The translations under genes and the position numbers were made by a program. Positions 20,457 to 32,216 of a stretch of 64,000 bases of DNA are shown here, one piece after another. The number at the start of each line of letters is the position of its first letter. Within the stretch, counting starts at the first letter, position 1. Source of the DNA: Triplophysa rosa (taxonomy: Eukaryota; Chordata; Actinopteri; Cypriniformes; Nemacheilidae); assembly GCF_024868665.1 (NCBI RefSeq), contig NC_079898.1, positions 1,649,839-1,713,838 of the forward strand, written 5' to 3'. The notes below the pieces were generated by a model. The model ran no database searches, was not told the DNA's origin, and was given only the letters and a program-made list of their open reading frames with translations.

Positions 20457-22106
20457 CAGAGGTGGACAGTAACAAGTAAATTTCCTGAGTACTGTACTTA
20501 AGTACACTTTTTGAGTATCTGTACTTTACTTGAGTATTATTTTTTCTGAGTACTTGTACTTTAACTTCACTACATTTGAAAGCAAATATCATACTTTTTA
20601 CTCCACTACATTTATAAAAAGGTCCAAAAGTAGAAAATGGTTTCTATGCAGCGGGGTTTCCTGTGTGCACAATTTATCTGGCTTGCGATCTGCCAGGACC
20701 TTTTACTGTTGCCAAGTATTTCAGTTTTTCTAAGCTCGCGTTTTCCGGCAAGCTTTGAATGGCCATTTGGCAGATTTTTTTAACGCAAATCTGGCAACTC
20801 TGGGATCTTCCCGCTAAACTAATGTAAACGTAGGCGCTGCTACATCGTTGATAGCGCTCTGAAAAGGCAAATAGAACATTAAAAGAGGAAAAAGGCACAT
20901 GTTAAAGTGTGGTGTAATCATCTGTGGGTTACGATCAGTCAAAGATCGTTGAAACATTGTCATGAAAATGATCGGCATACGGCTAAACGGTAAATAAGCA
21001 TCACATACACCTTGAGCTACACGTGCGTGTTAACTTCTGATCTGCTGTTATATCATTTAAAGCGATTTGGAAAATGAATGATGTTTTTACTGAAGTAACT
21101 ATAGTTGAAGTATTCCTGTTGAAATAAAAACAATAGAACCCTGCCCAAAATACAACATAAAATGTAATGGATTTAATGGTTATAAATGGGAATTGTACTA
21201 TGGATACTTGTTGTCTACTTGTATGTGATGGATTCTATTGCTGGGATGGTAAATCCTATTGGAATAAAACCCAAAACACACTACAAAGAGGAATTTAATT
21301 TAAAAATCTCATTCTAATTAAAAAATTCATTGTTTTTTTTCAGCAGGGATGGTATTTGCATTAAAACCACAGTATCCACAAATTTACCATTTTCTAAATA
21401 TAGGAACCATACTCCAATTAACAATCTTTAGTAAAACCACAGCAACTAAACATACCATAGTTTCATTATATTCATTATTATACTAGCTATAGTTTATGTT
21501 TGTAGTTAAATTATGGTAATAAGTCCAACAAACACATGGCTTCTACACTTTACTATTTACAAGAACCTTACTACTTACTGGTAAATTGCTGCTAAAACTG
21601 GTAAAGGGAATATACAAAATAAAAGAACACTGCTCATAAATACATATAGGCCTAGGGGGCTAATGAGGATAATTAAGCTAAATGATCATACAGGATTATA
21701 TCTAAACTAAACATATGTGTGCTAAACATATAAAGCTCTTAAAGGAGTTGCTCACTGCAAAATTAGCCCCCATGACTTTCCATAGTAGGAATAAAAACGA
21801 CTATGGAAAGTCAATGGGGGCAAATTTTGAAGTGAACTACTCCTTTAATACCACTGATACTGTGAGCTACTCGGTGTATTCAGTAGGGTGCTTCAGAGGC
21901 AAAGGTATACGACAATAAAACAATGCACAACTGACATAAAGGAAATTTACTTTTAATACTTGAGTACTTTTAAAAGCACGTACTTCTGTACTTTTACTCA
22001 AGTAAGAATCTGTCTTTACAACTTTTACTTGTAGTGGAGTAATATTTGACCAGTAGTATCTGTACTTTCACTCAAGTAAGGAAGTTGTGTACTTCGTCCA
22101 CCTCTG
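20457..22106. mobile_element. DNA transposon with CAGAGGTGGAC termini, nested repeats
   Basis: The left end CAGAGGTGGACAGTAAC and right end ...TCGTCCACCTCTG are inverted. Subterminal regions at both ends repeat ACTTGAGTA/TACTTTTACT words, as in a common fish element. I found no clear target-site duplication. Two smaller repeats lie inside: one of the tttttcagcaggg family (about 21134-21356) and a hairpin element (21738-21848). There is no transposase frame. A hAT-like affiliation is a guess. Confidence 0.6.
21738..21848. repeat. hairpin MITE
   Basis: TTAAAGGAGTTGCTCACT pairs with AGTGAACTACTCCTTTAA. An inner CCCCCATGACTTTCCATAGT pairs with ACTATGGAAAGTCAATGGGGG across a loop near 21785-21795. 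The element is about 111 bases. Confidence 0.8.
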
Positions 22107-22599
22107 TTCAAATGACAACAAAGGATGTGATGACGATGAGGAACGTGACGACTTTCTGTAGTGAACTAAAGCATTCAGGTACATTTTCTTTGGAGCGAAA
22201 ACAAAAGAATACTTGTTCACGTTCACTTCAAAAACCTGTGCAGATGGCACTTGTAAAATATGCTAATGATACGATATGTTGTTCATTGTAGGTTCATCGT
22301 CGTCTTGGCTATTAACTATACATATAAGTGAGATGTATTAAGTGCATGTTTAGCTTTTTTAATAGTTTGTCTTTCGGGTGTTTGCAGAAAGGATTTATAT
22401 TGACAGTGTTATTTGTTAATGTTAAATAGTTTTTTTTTCAATTGCTAAAATGCCTTGGACCAATCTGTTGTCACATTTTCAAAACTCTAAACACAATTAT
22501 CACAACATCCATCTGTTGTGACCAACATTCATTGACTTCACACGTTTCTAAAATTCTTAGTGCCCCGTACCAAAATCATGCATCTTATCTTTTTGGGTT

Positions 22600-23340
22600 G
22601 GACTAGGGAGAAAGAAGAATGAAAGGTAGGGAGAGAGGAGTAAGAACGCATGGTGCAGTTCAAAGGAGAGTAAGAGCTGTTGTCACAGATGAAACAAGAG
22701 CCACCATCATGGACCATGTGGTAAGCCATGGTCTATCACTGAGAGAGGCAGGTGAAAGAGTCCAGCCTAATCTCAGACGGTCAACTGCGGCTTCCATTAG
22801 CCAAATTTTTCAACAAACCGACAGGTAAGTAATGCATTTCATGAAGGCCATGATTGCAGTTCCACATTAAGTGCTGACCACCAGTAGCTACAAATACAAA
22901 TATGTGACATTTTTGTTCATGTAAAGGACACAACGACTTCCCTATTCTGGGGAAAGAAGAAGCTGATTGATGAAGACCAAGAGCATGCTATTGTAAGATG
23001 GGTCATTACTGACAATTCAGGACAGAATTGTACAGGCATCAGCCTGGCTACCATCACTTGGACTCTGAACAAACACAGAATTGGAATGAAACAGGTGTAC
23101 ACAGTTCCCTTTGAAAGAAACTGAGCGGGGGTTAATGAACTCTGACACCAATATGTCCAGGTGCCTATACACCATATCTGATTCTAAAGCACTTTTTTCA
23201 CTATTGTATATTGCTACTCAAGTAAACATACCCACATTTACTGTAAACATTTTCAGAGAGTTATGGAGTTGGAGGCTAATCAGACACCACATGAGTTCAT
23301 TACGATCGATTTCAGCCGCTGCATTGTTCAAGGTACGATT
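22600..23340 (+). pseudogene. IS630/Tc1-like transposase relic
   Basis: The plus strand first gives a helix-turn-helix-like stretch (RATIMDHVVSHGLSLREAGE, 22619-22828). After an intron-like or frameshifted gap, 22925-23120 encodes a decayed RLPYSG...DEDQEHAIV-like segment and ends in a phrase matching MKQVYTVPFER. Near 23255-23300 there is MELEANQTPHEFI. These match, in order, a fish multi-copy transposase-like protein of the IS630/Tc1 kind that I recall only by motif. Several stops and shifts break it and the DDE core is not preserved. A solo LTR (23676-24224) lies further downstream. Confidence 0.45.
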
Positions 23341-23675
23341 ATTCGTATGACAGGATTGGCCGCACACGAACGTTTAATGAATTAAACGTGAGCGTTGTCA
23401 TAAGCTGATTTTTTCGCTCGGATGTCATTTTGCCACTAAAGCCTTAGTGCAGCAATTCTGTCACCTTTATTGTATATTCTATAAAATACTGATGATTCTT
23501 TCACTATGTTGTACACATACTATTAAAAATGAATTTTACTTTCATATTGTATGTTCTATACAGATCGAGAGTAATGCCGTTTTTGTAATGTCATTATTTG
23601 TTAGCATTTTGACAGTCTATGCGCTATGATTGACTATATGTTCCTATTGGATAGACAACTAGCGCTAATGTTTTT

Positions 23676-24224
23676 TGTCATGGTTCTACCTCACATAGTC
23701 TTGGATTTCCTGGTCCTGAGGCAGAGCCATGACAAAGTCTTTGGTTATGTGTGGAGAGAAACGTATTATTGTCCTTTTGACAATAATATGTGTTCTCTCC
23801 AGTGTCTCGTCATTGGCCCCGCCCCTCTTGTTTCCTGTATTGTTACCCCGGCTGTGTTGTTATTCTTCGTTTGTCTTCCCTATTTAATGCCCTCATGTTT
23901 CATTGTCCTGTGCTCAGTCATTATATGTGTTTGCTTTATGCTCGTGTCCAGTATCGTTGTGTGGTTACCTGTCTACCTAGTTCCTGTTGGTCGAAGCTCC
24001 TGTCAAGTCTTAGTAAGTGTTTTAGTTTAGTTTATGTCAAGTGTTGTTTAGTTCAGTTTAGTGTCAGTTAGTCTCGTCTTGGTTATTATCCTGTATGTGC
24101 AGTTATACCCCATGCATCGTGGGTCTTTGTTTTGTGTTTCTTGTATTTAAATAAACCCTTTTCGTTAACCCCTTAATCCCCGCTGCCTGCATTTGGGTTC
24201 TTTCCACCACGCCGAGTCATGACA
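23676..24224 (+). mobile_element. solo LTR (family A relative)
   Basis: It begins TGTCATGG and ends GTCATGACA. GTTTTT lies directly against both ends (23670-23675 and 24225-24230). Its interior matches the LTR at 17290 in the order of blocks: gacaaagtctttggttatgt, gtgttctctccagtgtctcg, AATAAA and ctgcatttgggttc. There is no coding sequence. Confidence 0.8.
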
Positions 24225-24230
24225 GTTTTT

Positions 24231-25701
24231 ACCGAATGACTCGATTTTGAATTGGGTTTGCTTTGTTTTGATAGTTAGTATATGTAGAAAAAAGGTATTC
24301 AGCATTTTGAGTTGTATTTATTTAACAAAATGTGATTTTAGAAATGTGTGTTACTGTGTTAAGGGTTTAGAAAAAGTACTTTAAGTATTGGTAAAGGCTT
24401 GTTAGCAATTTAAGAAAAACTGTAAATGTATAGAAATGCTAGTTGTATCATATGTTTATTTTGTTGTCATGTAATATAATCATGTTTGATCTTTCTTCAG
24501 TGCTGTGCAAACCACTTCAAGAAAAAAGTTTTTTCATCACAATCGCATTTACCCTAAGTTCATATAGAGCTGGTACAGAGCTGATGTAACGTTGATACAG
24601 AGTGACATTTCAAATGTAGCAGATTTCTTTCAGCGTTGTTCCATGGTTTTTATGTTAAGTTTGTTGTATGTATATTAATCTTCTGTAAATCTTAAGTACA
24701 GTTGTTGTTGTTTTTTTGTTGTTGTTTTTTTCTCTCACCTTTGTTTCATATACAGTATATTTTAGATTTTTTTTACGTTTTATTATTGTTTGTATCCTTA
24801 TTTAATCATTTTTAATTATTTGTAAATATATTTTTATTAGATTATTATTATTTTCTATATTAATATATGATTGTTAAGCTGACTGTCTGTGCCATTCTGT
24901 ACATGTTACCAATACTAAAATGTCAATAAAGTTTTGATTAAAAAAAGTTGATATAGAGTGGATGTTGTTTGTTAGAAAACATTGCGACACGTTTTTGTGG
25001 GCGGAGCATAGGTGGAGGCAGAAATATGTCCCTGACGGCTTTCACCGCTGGCAATCAAACTATGCGTTCAGCAGCCGAGCATGTGTAGTGCGGAGGTAAA
25101 ATAAAAACACAGGCTTCATTCGGACTCAGGCTGAGATTTCTGATAAGCTGTTGGACAAAGGCTGGGATAGAGCGTAAATTTGCAGCCCGCGCAGGGCTCA
25201 AATGACATAATCGTGATGTCGGCATCAAAGTGGTCTATGCAATGGCTATGAATCTGCAACACCAGCTCTAATGTTTATTAGAAACTAGAAGGATGAACAG
25301 GCCAACAACCACCTACACCCAAAAGTAAAGAAAGCTTTAGAAGCGACAGTCAGAGAATATTAAGTTCAGTGATCCACCACACCAGACTTACACACACACA
25401 AGAACAGCAGCCACAAGAGGTGCTCATTTACAAGAACAACATGAGTGAGACTTGAAAAAAAGCCTCCCGAACTTACGTGCTACAGAGCTGAAATACGGAT
25501 GACTGGTGCCTGGATCAGAAATAGATGGGGGTTTTTTTTAGAATTGAAAACGAAAATGAATAAGAGTCACCTAATCCATATCACCGTTTAATGTCCATCA
25601 GGACAATGACTTTGGTGGTGCTGAACCCATCAAATGCATGATATGACTGTACGGGACTGTTGGAAAGAGATCAGATCCAAGTGAATAATCATTCAGCTCA
25701 C
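24231..25701. other. unrecognised intron sequence
   Basis: T-rich runs near 24690-24850 and AT-rich DNA. The part to about 24560 may belong to the broken transposon around the LTR. I see no exon. Confidence 0.3.
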
Positions 25702-25884
25702 CTGCCTCTCGAACTTTATGCACTGTGACTCGTGGCTTGGCTGTTGTGGTGATGAGCAAGACAGTGGTGGTGCTGGGAAATGCCACTGTTGTGGTTGTGG
25801 GTGGAGCTGAGGATGTTGTAGTAAAGCTGAGTTCTGCAGCTACTACGGGCCACGGTGTGGACTCTGGTGCTGCTTTGGAAACAT
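25702..25884 (-). CDS. vit: vitrin linker exon, Thr/Pro-rich
   Basis: This is a 183-nt exon with acceptor ...catttaaatag-like (ttcataaatag) and donor GTGAGC, entered and left in phase 1. It encodes a Thr/Ser/Pro-rich segment with runs such as FTTTSSAPPTTTTVAFP and STTTVLLITTTAKPR, ending KVREAG. In vitrin a low-conservation, probably O-glycosylated linker joins the LCCL domain to the first von Willebrand A domain, and this fits that place. It directly follows, in frame, the exon at 26362-26439. The phase-1 symmetry means it could be skipped without breaking the frame. Confidence 0.7.
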
Positions 25885-26361
25885 CTATTTATGAAATAAA
25901 ATAAAACAAACATACATCTGCTTACAATCGGTTGCCATTTGACTTGCATTATAATACATTAGAGCTCCTTTTATGTACAGAAAATAAACAACCAAACATG
26001 CCCCATATAGTACATCAACTTGTACTGTTTGGACCTAACTTTCATTGACAATTGGTACTATAATGGACCCCTGTTGTAATTCTGCTGGGGCCATGTTTGT
26101 CTCCTCCTTTATCAAGATCACTGCAAAGAGAACAGTTCTCAGTCCACCTAACAAGCATGTGAACTTCCTTAAACTAAAAAGGACTAGTTTCTCTAGGTAT
26201 GTTAACATCTATCCAATAATCAATTTTCTACTGTACACTACTTATCCTTTGTATGCCACCATGCACAGGTCAGTCCATCAGAGTTGTATTAACAGTTTCA
26301 TGCACGAAACAGAGCGTTTGAATGCCTGCATGCTTTAATCGGCTTGTCAAAAACCACTTGC

Positions 26362-26439
26362 CTGTTTTCACAGCTGTTGGTCGTGAGGCGGTGTAGTCCA
26401 GAGTGGATGGATAGATCACTCCTTTCTTTGGTTTACCCA
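26362..26439 (-). CDS. vit: vitrin exon after LCCL (GC donor)
   Basis: This is a 78-nt minus-strand exon. It reads GKPKKGVIYPSTLDYTASRP and closely resembles the conserved peptide that follows the LCCL domain in vitrin. The acceptor (cgaaacctcag) joins in frame to the LCCL exon at 26527-26660, the junction codon being GTG. The donor is AG|GCAAGT, a GC-AG intron with otherwise perfect consensus. The exon is entered and left in phase 1. Confidence 0.8.
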
Positions 26440-26526
26440 CTGAGGTTTCGAATCAAACACATAAGACACATGAAAGCAGTTAAACATCGTTTCTATTTCT
26501 TTCCAACAGAAAAAAAACGACTCTAC

Positions 26527-26660
26527 CTGAGACTGAAAACGACTCTCTCCAGTTGGGTAAGGACAGAGATCGGACACCATTGGAGAAGCTGCCTTTGTAG
26601 ATGGCCTGTCCTGCCATCTTCTTCACAATGACCTTTCCTCCTGAGTTCGTGATGACCCCA
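26527..26660 (-). CDS. vit: vitrin LCCL domain, second exon
   Basis: This 134-nt exon encodes the C-terminal half of the LCCL domain: GVITNSGGKVIVKKMAGQA, then YKGSFSNGVRSLSLPNWRES. The NSGG and WRESF motifs are diagnostic of LCCL modules in vitrin and cochlin. The acceptor ...gttgtcag completes the codon begun by the exon at 31343-31499 (AG+T, Ser). The donor is GTAGAG. The match is closer to vitrin than cochlin because of the KPKKGV peptide in the next exon. The product is a secreted matrix protein. Confidence 0.88.
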
Positions 26661-27422
26661 CTGACAACAAAATAACAGCAAAAAATGCCAAGCATGTGAG
26701 AGAGTACCTGTGGGCTATGCAGGGATTGACGCTTGGGAGGATTATGTTGAAACAATTACAAGTTTGTGCAAATATTAACTTCAAAATGCAGAGTTATTAT
26801 TAAGGCTTGAGATGTCAGGATATTAGGCAGAACTTCAACCTAGTGTACAGTCAGTCTGTGTCATGTGTTTGAATGCTGTTTGTGTTGGATAAACGATCAA
26901 AGTGGTTACCAACAGATTCACACGCTGCATGTGCCTTTACATTAAATAAGAACAACTTCTGTTTTATTGAGATCCAAACACATGACTTCCAGATGAAAGC
27001 CATTAATCCAAACACAATGCCTGCTGCTGTCTGCATTTTACTGCATTAGTTAGGCCACATCCTACCAAATTCTCCAGCTTAGCTCCTTATTTGGGCTTTT
27101 GTCACTTTGGAAAAGCGCAGAGGGAGAGAGAGTGGGAAGTGATGTCTATGATGAGAATCCAACACAACCTCCCAAACAAACACAATGTGGAATAAATGGC
27201 AGAATATATACGTACATATGGAATACTCTGTATATATGGTTTTATTTGTCTTATTTGGTGTTATGATCCTCGGCATCTGTATTTTTGTGTGCCTTGCTGT
27301 CTGTGTGTGCAGGGATTGGCTGCCCGCCGAGAAGCGTGATTCTGAGAATATTTTATGCTGACCGTTCTTTCGTCTGGTACTGTATATGTCCTAATGGTGT
27401 TCCTTTAATTTTATTTAATAGC

Positions 27423-27570
27423 TTTCCTGTGGCTCAGTGCTTAGAGCATGGCACTAGCAAAGCCAAGGTCATGGGTTGGATCCCAGAGGATTGCACATAG
27501 TCAGAAACAAATGTACAGTACAATGCAATGTACTTGTAAGTCGCTTTGGAAAAAAGTGCAATGTAAATTG
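27423..27570 (+). repeat. tRNA-derived SINE with L2-like tail
   Basis: An A-box-like TGGCTCAGTGCTTAGAGC and a B-box-like GGGTTGGATCCCA lie at tRNA-like spacing. They are followed by a tail (cttgtaagtcgctttgga) that matches the 3' end of the L2 LINE at 4445-4490. This is a SINE that borrows an L2-type tail, not a working tRNA gene. Confidence 0.7.
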
Positions 27571-27991
27571 TTTAAACTTATGTATGGTGTCTTTGGTGAT
27601 CTGTGGCTGGAATTCAGTTAACACCTAACGTTTGCATCTCACATTTTTAAATGGGCTGTAATTCATTTCACTTCTCCATTGTTAAGCAGCACGGCACAGA
27701 GACTGTGTTCGACTTTATGCGACACAACGATATGAGAATCAAAAGTCAAAAGATCTAATCCCATTTGAAGCTCGTCACATATAGTAAATGCACAAATCAA
27801 TCGGATCACTTAATAGTGTTCCCTATGTTTGGATTCCTTAATCGGAATGATTACTTTTGGACAAAATGTATCTATGTAAATGTAATGTTACAGGAACGTT
27901 TCTTTTTTTGGGGAGGATATATTTGTTTGTTTTCCTCTACCTTGTGTTATCGCCTGATTAGTGATGGGAGTGATTGTATTTAAGCCTCTGG

Positions 27992-29404
27992 CAGGGGCGG
28001 CACTAGGGGTGGCCTGAGGGGGCTGTGTTTTTTACCATGCCCTGTAAAAATCACTTAGGGGCCTGTCGCATTCCATGTCTTTTGCGTGTGCACGTTCATT
28101 CAATTTAGCATGTAGACTCAAATAGAAAGCAACACTGTCGCAGCCTGCATGTGATGCGACATGCTTTTTTCCAGGCGCGTCGCCGTTGAAAATCGATTTA
28201 TCCTTTGCTGGAACCTTCACAGCAAGCACAGCTCATGGTTGCTTTGCAATGGCAGACCGGGCACTTTGACCAAAAAAGTTTTTCTGGTGTTTTTAGATGC
28301 TTAATGTATTCTGACACATATGGATGTTTCTGGGCTAAATTAGGCCTGTCGCGAATCAATTTATCGAGCGATATGACGTCAGCAGTTTTTGGTGATGCAA
28401 CATAGCACTGTTGTGTTTATATATGCTCTTGTTTACACAAAAATGAATGGCATTAAAATTGTATCCAACCACACGGTCTCTGTTAGCTCTGCCCTATGTC
28501 TGTGTGTCAAAAGCACACATGCACAGTTGCACACACAGAGAGGAAAGCGGCAGATGAAGAGACATTACTCGAGGACTTATATTGTATATTTTCCTGATGA
28601 ATAAAGCCAGTTCAGAATAGTAATCCACTTGGTGTCAAAGCAATCCACCCGCTCGGATATGAAAAACAAAGACGAGACGCTCTACTTTTTTAATACGGAG
28701 GTAACGAAAACAGCAACACAACTAACCTAAAAACTGATCTATAAAGCAAAAGGCACAGTTGGAGCTAGAGAGAGGTCTTCCAGACAGTTAGATTTTATAG
28801 ATATTATAAATATGACAGCGTGAAAAGGTGATGTAATACAGTAATGCGTCACATTTGTATAATCGCACCTTAGACAAATTCCAAACAGCGTTTTTGATCC
28901 TTCAAAGGGCACTTCGCAAAGGGGACAACACACAAAAAGTGGCTCCAGATACAGAGATATTATTGCTTTTCATTGCTCCATTGGGCAAGTGTATTTCAAA
29001 CGGCCACATGATGAGATACAACTGCTCTCTCCAGAGTTCACATATCAAGGGATCTGCACTTTAAAGGGAATAGATTTGAATTTGCCCTAAACTTCATCAT
29101 CAACAGCTGGTAACGCAAATCAACCAATCATATTTAGCCTAAGGACCAGAAGTATCCGTTTTATTTATTATATCCAGTTATTCTTTATCATTCCAATGTA
29201 CAAATATTCTAATAAAAGGCCTTTGTTCTTTAAAAGGGTGTTCTTGCTTTTCTACATCATTACGTAATCAGTATCATTAAATATGAATAAAATGACAATA
29301 ATATCGACTACCGCAATTATTTATGATGCAATATATTGACAAACAAAAAGTTGCTATCGTGACAGGCCGAAGCCCTGGATATGAAGTCACTCTAGAACCG
29401 CCCT
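27992..29404. mobile_element. nested DNA transposons
   Basis: The outer ends CAGGGGCGGCACTAG (27992) and CTCTAGAACCGCCCTAG (about 29388-29404) are imperfect inverted repeats. Inside, GGCCTGTCGCGA (28342) and TCGTGACAGGCC (29357-29368) form a second inverted pair. No transposase is recognised. Both call pairs are moderately convincing; I saw no clear duplications. Confidence 0.45.
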
Positions 29405-30339
29405 AGCCTCCTCGCTCTCCATTGATCTAAATTGATTGTGGTTACCCAGTGTGGTGTACTTTGTTGTAAGCACTTTTTTGATGTTTGGTAAATTGCTTGA
29501 TTCGCTTAATAGGACTAGGTGTTATAATCCCACTATTTCAGAACAGTTGAATTGGACATTTCCCACGCCTTTTGCATGACAGGGGGAGCAGTCACGAATA
29601 TGAATAGAGGAAAGGAGGTCCAAGGTTTCCCTAGGTTGGTCTGGTAGGCATCGTGTGTGTTTGGGGGATAAATGATTAAAGAAGTACATAGCATTGGTAA
29701 ATTGCTTGGAATTATTTTGCCTCCTACCTTGCTTTTGATTGTTGCCGTGATCCTTGCATGATAGGGTGGTGGGTGCTTTTTTATTTTGTTTAGTTTTCTC
29801 TTTTTTATATATATATTTAGGGAGAAGCGTCTATTTGTAACTGTGTTTATTATATGTGTTCTAGGTTACGATTGAAAATTCTAACTAGATTGGTTTGTTG
29901 TTTGGCATTTCCTCTCACGACGATTGAGTTGCTCCTTTTTAATCAATACGTTTCTTGAAATCTTGAGTGAGAGAGTGGAGACTCCATGGATCTTTTGTTA
30001 GGATCGCTGTTATTTTATTACGAGTTATGTTTCTACAGTATGTATTGCTTCGAGTGAATTCGGCACAGTAGCTACTGATCCGTAAATGAATCCTCTAGTA
30101 CAGCGGGGCTTTCCTCTAGTGTACGTCTAAAGACCTTACAACCACAAAGCTTGGACTTTCCGCTGCCTAATATAGAGGAGAAATCGCTGATAAAATGACT
30201 CGGTCAGGTTCGGACAGGTAAGAAATGTAAAGGGACAGTTACATGATTCTTCCTACACCACATAAACTCCAAAAAAAAAAAGAAAAAAAGAACTCCACCA
30301 GCCACGAATATTCTTTTGTCAAGAACATCTGCAGGAGCC

Positions 30340-30520
30340 AAGAGATCATAGAGAAGGAAGTCTGAACAACCGGCCATCTGGTGCAGTCAAAACAACCCGG
30401 AGCTGAAATGATCCTATACTGTTTAGGTTTCTGGGCTCTACCGTCACTCAGGACCTGAGGTGGGACACCTACATTGACTGTATTGTGAAAAAGACCCAAT
30501 GGTAGAGCGTTCAACCAGTC
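30340..30520 (+). pseudogene. non-LTR reverse transcriptase C-terminal relic
   Basis: A short plus-strand stretch reads FLGSTVTQDLRWDTYIDCIV followed by KKTQ. This is the characteristic block after the catalytic core of L2/Rex-type LINE polymerases. It is flanked by stops and the rest of the LINE is missing. Confidence 0.55.
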
Positions 30521-31342
30521 CTACTCAGTCTGAGTCTGTAACTCTGTAATCTTCTGATTATCCACACCAGACAGTTATAATGAAAGCTGATCACTACCTT
30601 ACTGTCCAAAAATACTGCATGCTAATGTCCCACAGGAACAGAATACTGAAAAAACATGAATCGGTTTGGACACATACTCCAAAATCAAACACAGAAGAAA
30701 ACAATTTTGAAAAATTTTGAACATGCAACAATAGGGTTGGAAATCGAAAATGAATTCCAATTCTGGAACCGGAATGGAAAAGTTATGACTCGGATATTTG
30801 ATATCAAATTAAAATTTCAGTTCCTCCTATCAATTCACATTTTCAGACACTTGTGATCTGCTGATATGTCATTAAAAGCCCTTTTTCCAACCATAACCCT
30901 AACCATAGTTTCATTATAATAACTACAGTTTAACTGGGAAATTTGTAGTTAAACTATGGTAAAACGAATTGTAATAAATCGGTCAAAACATGGTTGATAT
31001 GTGGATATACACAAAACGGCACTCATAAATATATACATTTTATATACATATGTGCATCAATAAGCAGGGTAAATGACCATATAGGTTGATATCAAAATGT
31101 TTTTTCAACTATGGAATCGAAATTGGGAACCAACAAGATAAAAGTCTAAAGACACCCAAGAATAAGTAAACAGTTGACTCGCTGAGATAATGTGATGATG
31201 TCGCACATACTGATATACTGCTGTAATATATTGAGATTAAATGTCATTTTGCCATGAAGGTGTATTACTGTAACACTGATCCTACAGTCTGTAAAGAAAG
31301 TTCAAGGTTTCTGAAACACGGGTTCTAACAGGCTGAGCTTAC

Positions 31343-31499
31343 CTGTGAATGGCTGCATTGCAGATACTGGATATAGAAGCAAACACTGCTGTCCCGTACA
31401 CCCTCTCTTTGGTCTCTCTGCAGTTTGCGGGACACTTAACAATAAACTCAGGCAAATTGATCCTCCCGGCCCGTACGTCACACTCTAAGGCAGGAACAA
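31343..31499 (-). CDS. vit: vitrin LCCL domain, first exon
   Basis: This is a 157-nt exon with acceptor ...tgctccttcag and donor GTAAGC. It encodes LECDVRAGRINLPEFIVKCP, then ANCRETKERVYGTAVFASIS and SICNAAIH. The four Cys residues (ECD, KCP, ANC, SIC) and PEFIVKCP mark the N-terminal half of an LCCL domain. It is joined in frame to the signal-peptide exon (31579-31654) and to the second LCCL exon (26527-26660). Vitrin binds glycosaminoglycan-rich matrix in the eye, ear and floor plate; the domain order seen here fits vitrin. Confidence 0.88.
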
Positions 31500-31578
31500 C
31501 TGAAGGAGCAGAAGCCAAGTACTGTCACAAATGATGAGACGTCATATTTCCATTCAAATATCACTGTGCAACATATAC

Positions 31579-31654
31579 CTTGTTTTTGCTTTTTGTTCTT
31601 TCCATTTGGCTTCGCTTCACTACAGCTCAGCAGAATTGCTATGAACAAAAACAT
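31579..31654 (-). CDS. vit: vitrin start exon, signal peptide
   Basis: The Met at 31654 begins MFLFIAILLSCSEA, a good secretion signal with likely cleavage after SEA, then a basic stretch KPNGKNKKQKQ. The donor GTATAT at 31578-31573 leaves one base that completes a Val codon in the LCCL exon. The start resembles the MFL-type signal of vitrin from other vertebrates. The splice acceptor upstream is not certain. Another acceptor-like site (gttcatag at about 31640) lies within the coding sequence, and its use would need a further upstream start exon. Confidence 0.65.
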
Positions 31655-32216
31655 GATACAAAAACAATTGGGCCATCATTTACATAATTTCACATTTTGC
31701 AATGCCAACAACAAATTTGCCATTACCAATGACAGATAATCCTGAGATTTAAAAGCCAATATTCATTCTCTAAATTGTTTTGAAACAATATTTCTGTAAT
31801 TTACTTGTTGTATGAACAAATGCATTACTAATAAAAAGCAGATTCAGAATGGTAAAACAACATTAAAGGAATTCACTTTGCAAAGTGATGCTATGGTATG
31901 GAAAACTTGTTATGTATAGAAGCAAACCTGTTTCACTGACAAGAGACTCAAACCAAACCCGACGCACAATGTGGAACTTATTTCAATAGTTTAAAGTTCA
32001 CAAAGATGGTTTTTCACCAAACCCTTCATTTTTTCACCATGGCTTCATTTCTTTGGAAAGAGAAGAGCTGGTGTGAGCCATTATTGAGCATGCATATATC
32101 TACGAATGAGAAAGCAGTACATCTGCGTTTACACTGGTTTTGTGTAATAATGTAGTCAGTTTGACGATTCAAGGGTTGCATAGACTTTCCATCTTCCCTA
32201 CATTTACGTCGAATCA

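Noticed and set aside
20449..22114. 8-bp target duplication of the CAGAGGTGGAC element
   Set aside because: The flanks CATTTCAC and TTCAAATG do not match, so the hAT assignment remains a guess.
1..25700. von Willebrand A exons of vit
   Set aside because: None is seen. Motifs such as a D-x-S-x-S stretch on the minus strand are absent from this side, so they are assumed to lie beyond the left edge.
27423..27500. Functional tRNA gene
   Set aside because: Only A- and B-box-like words are present; no acceptor stem or anticodon arm is convincing, and an L2-like tail follows. It is a SINE.
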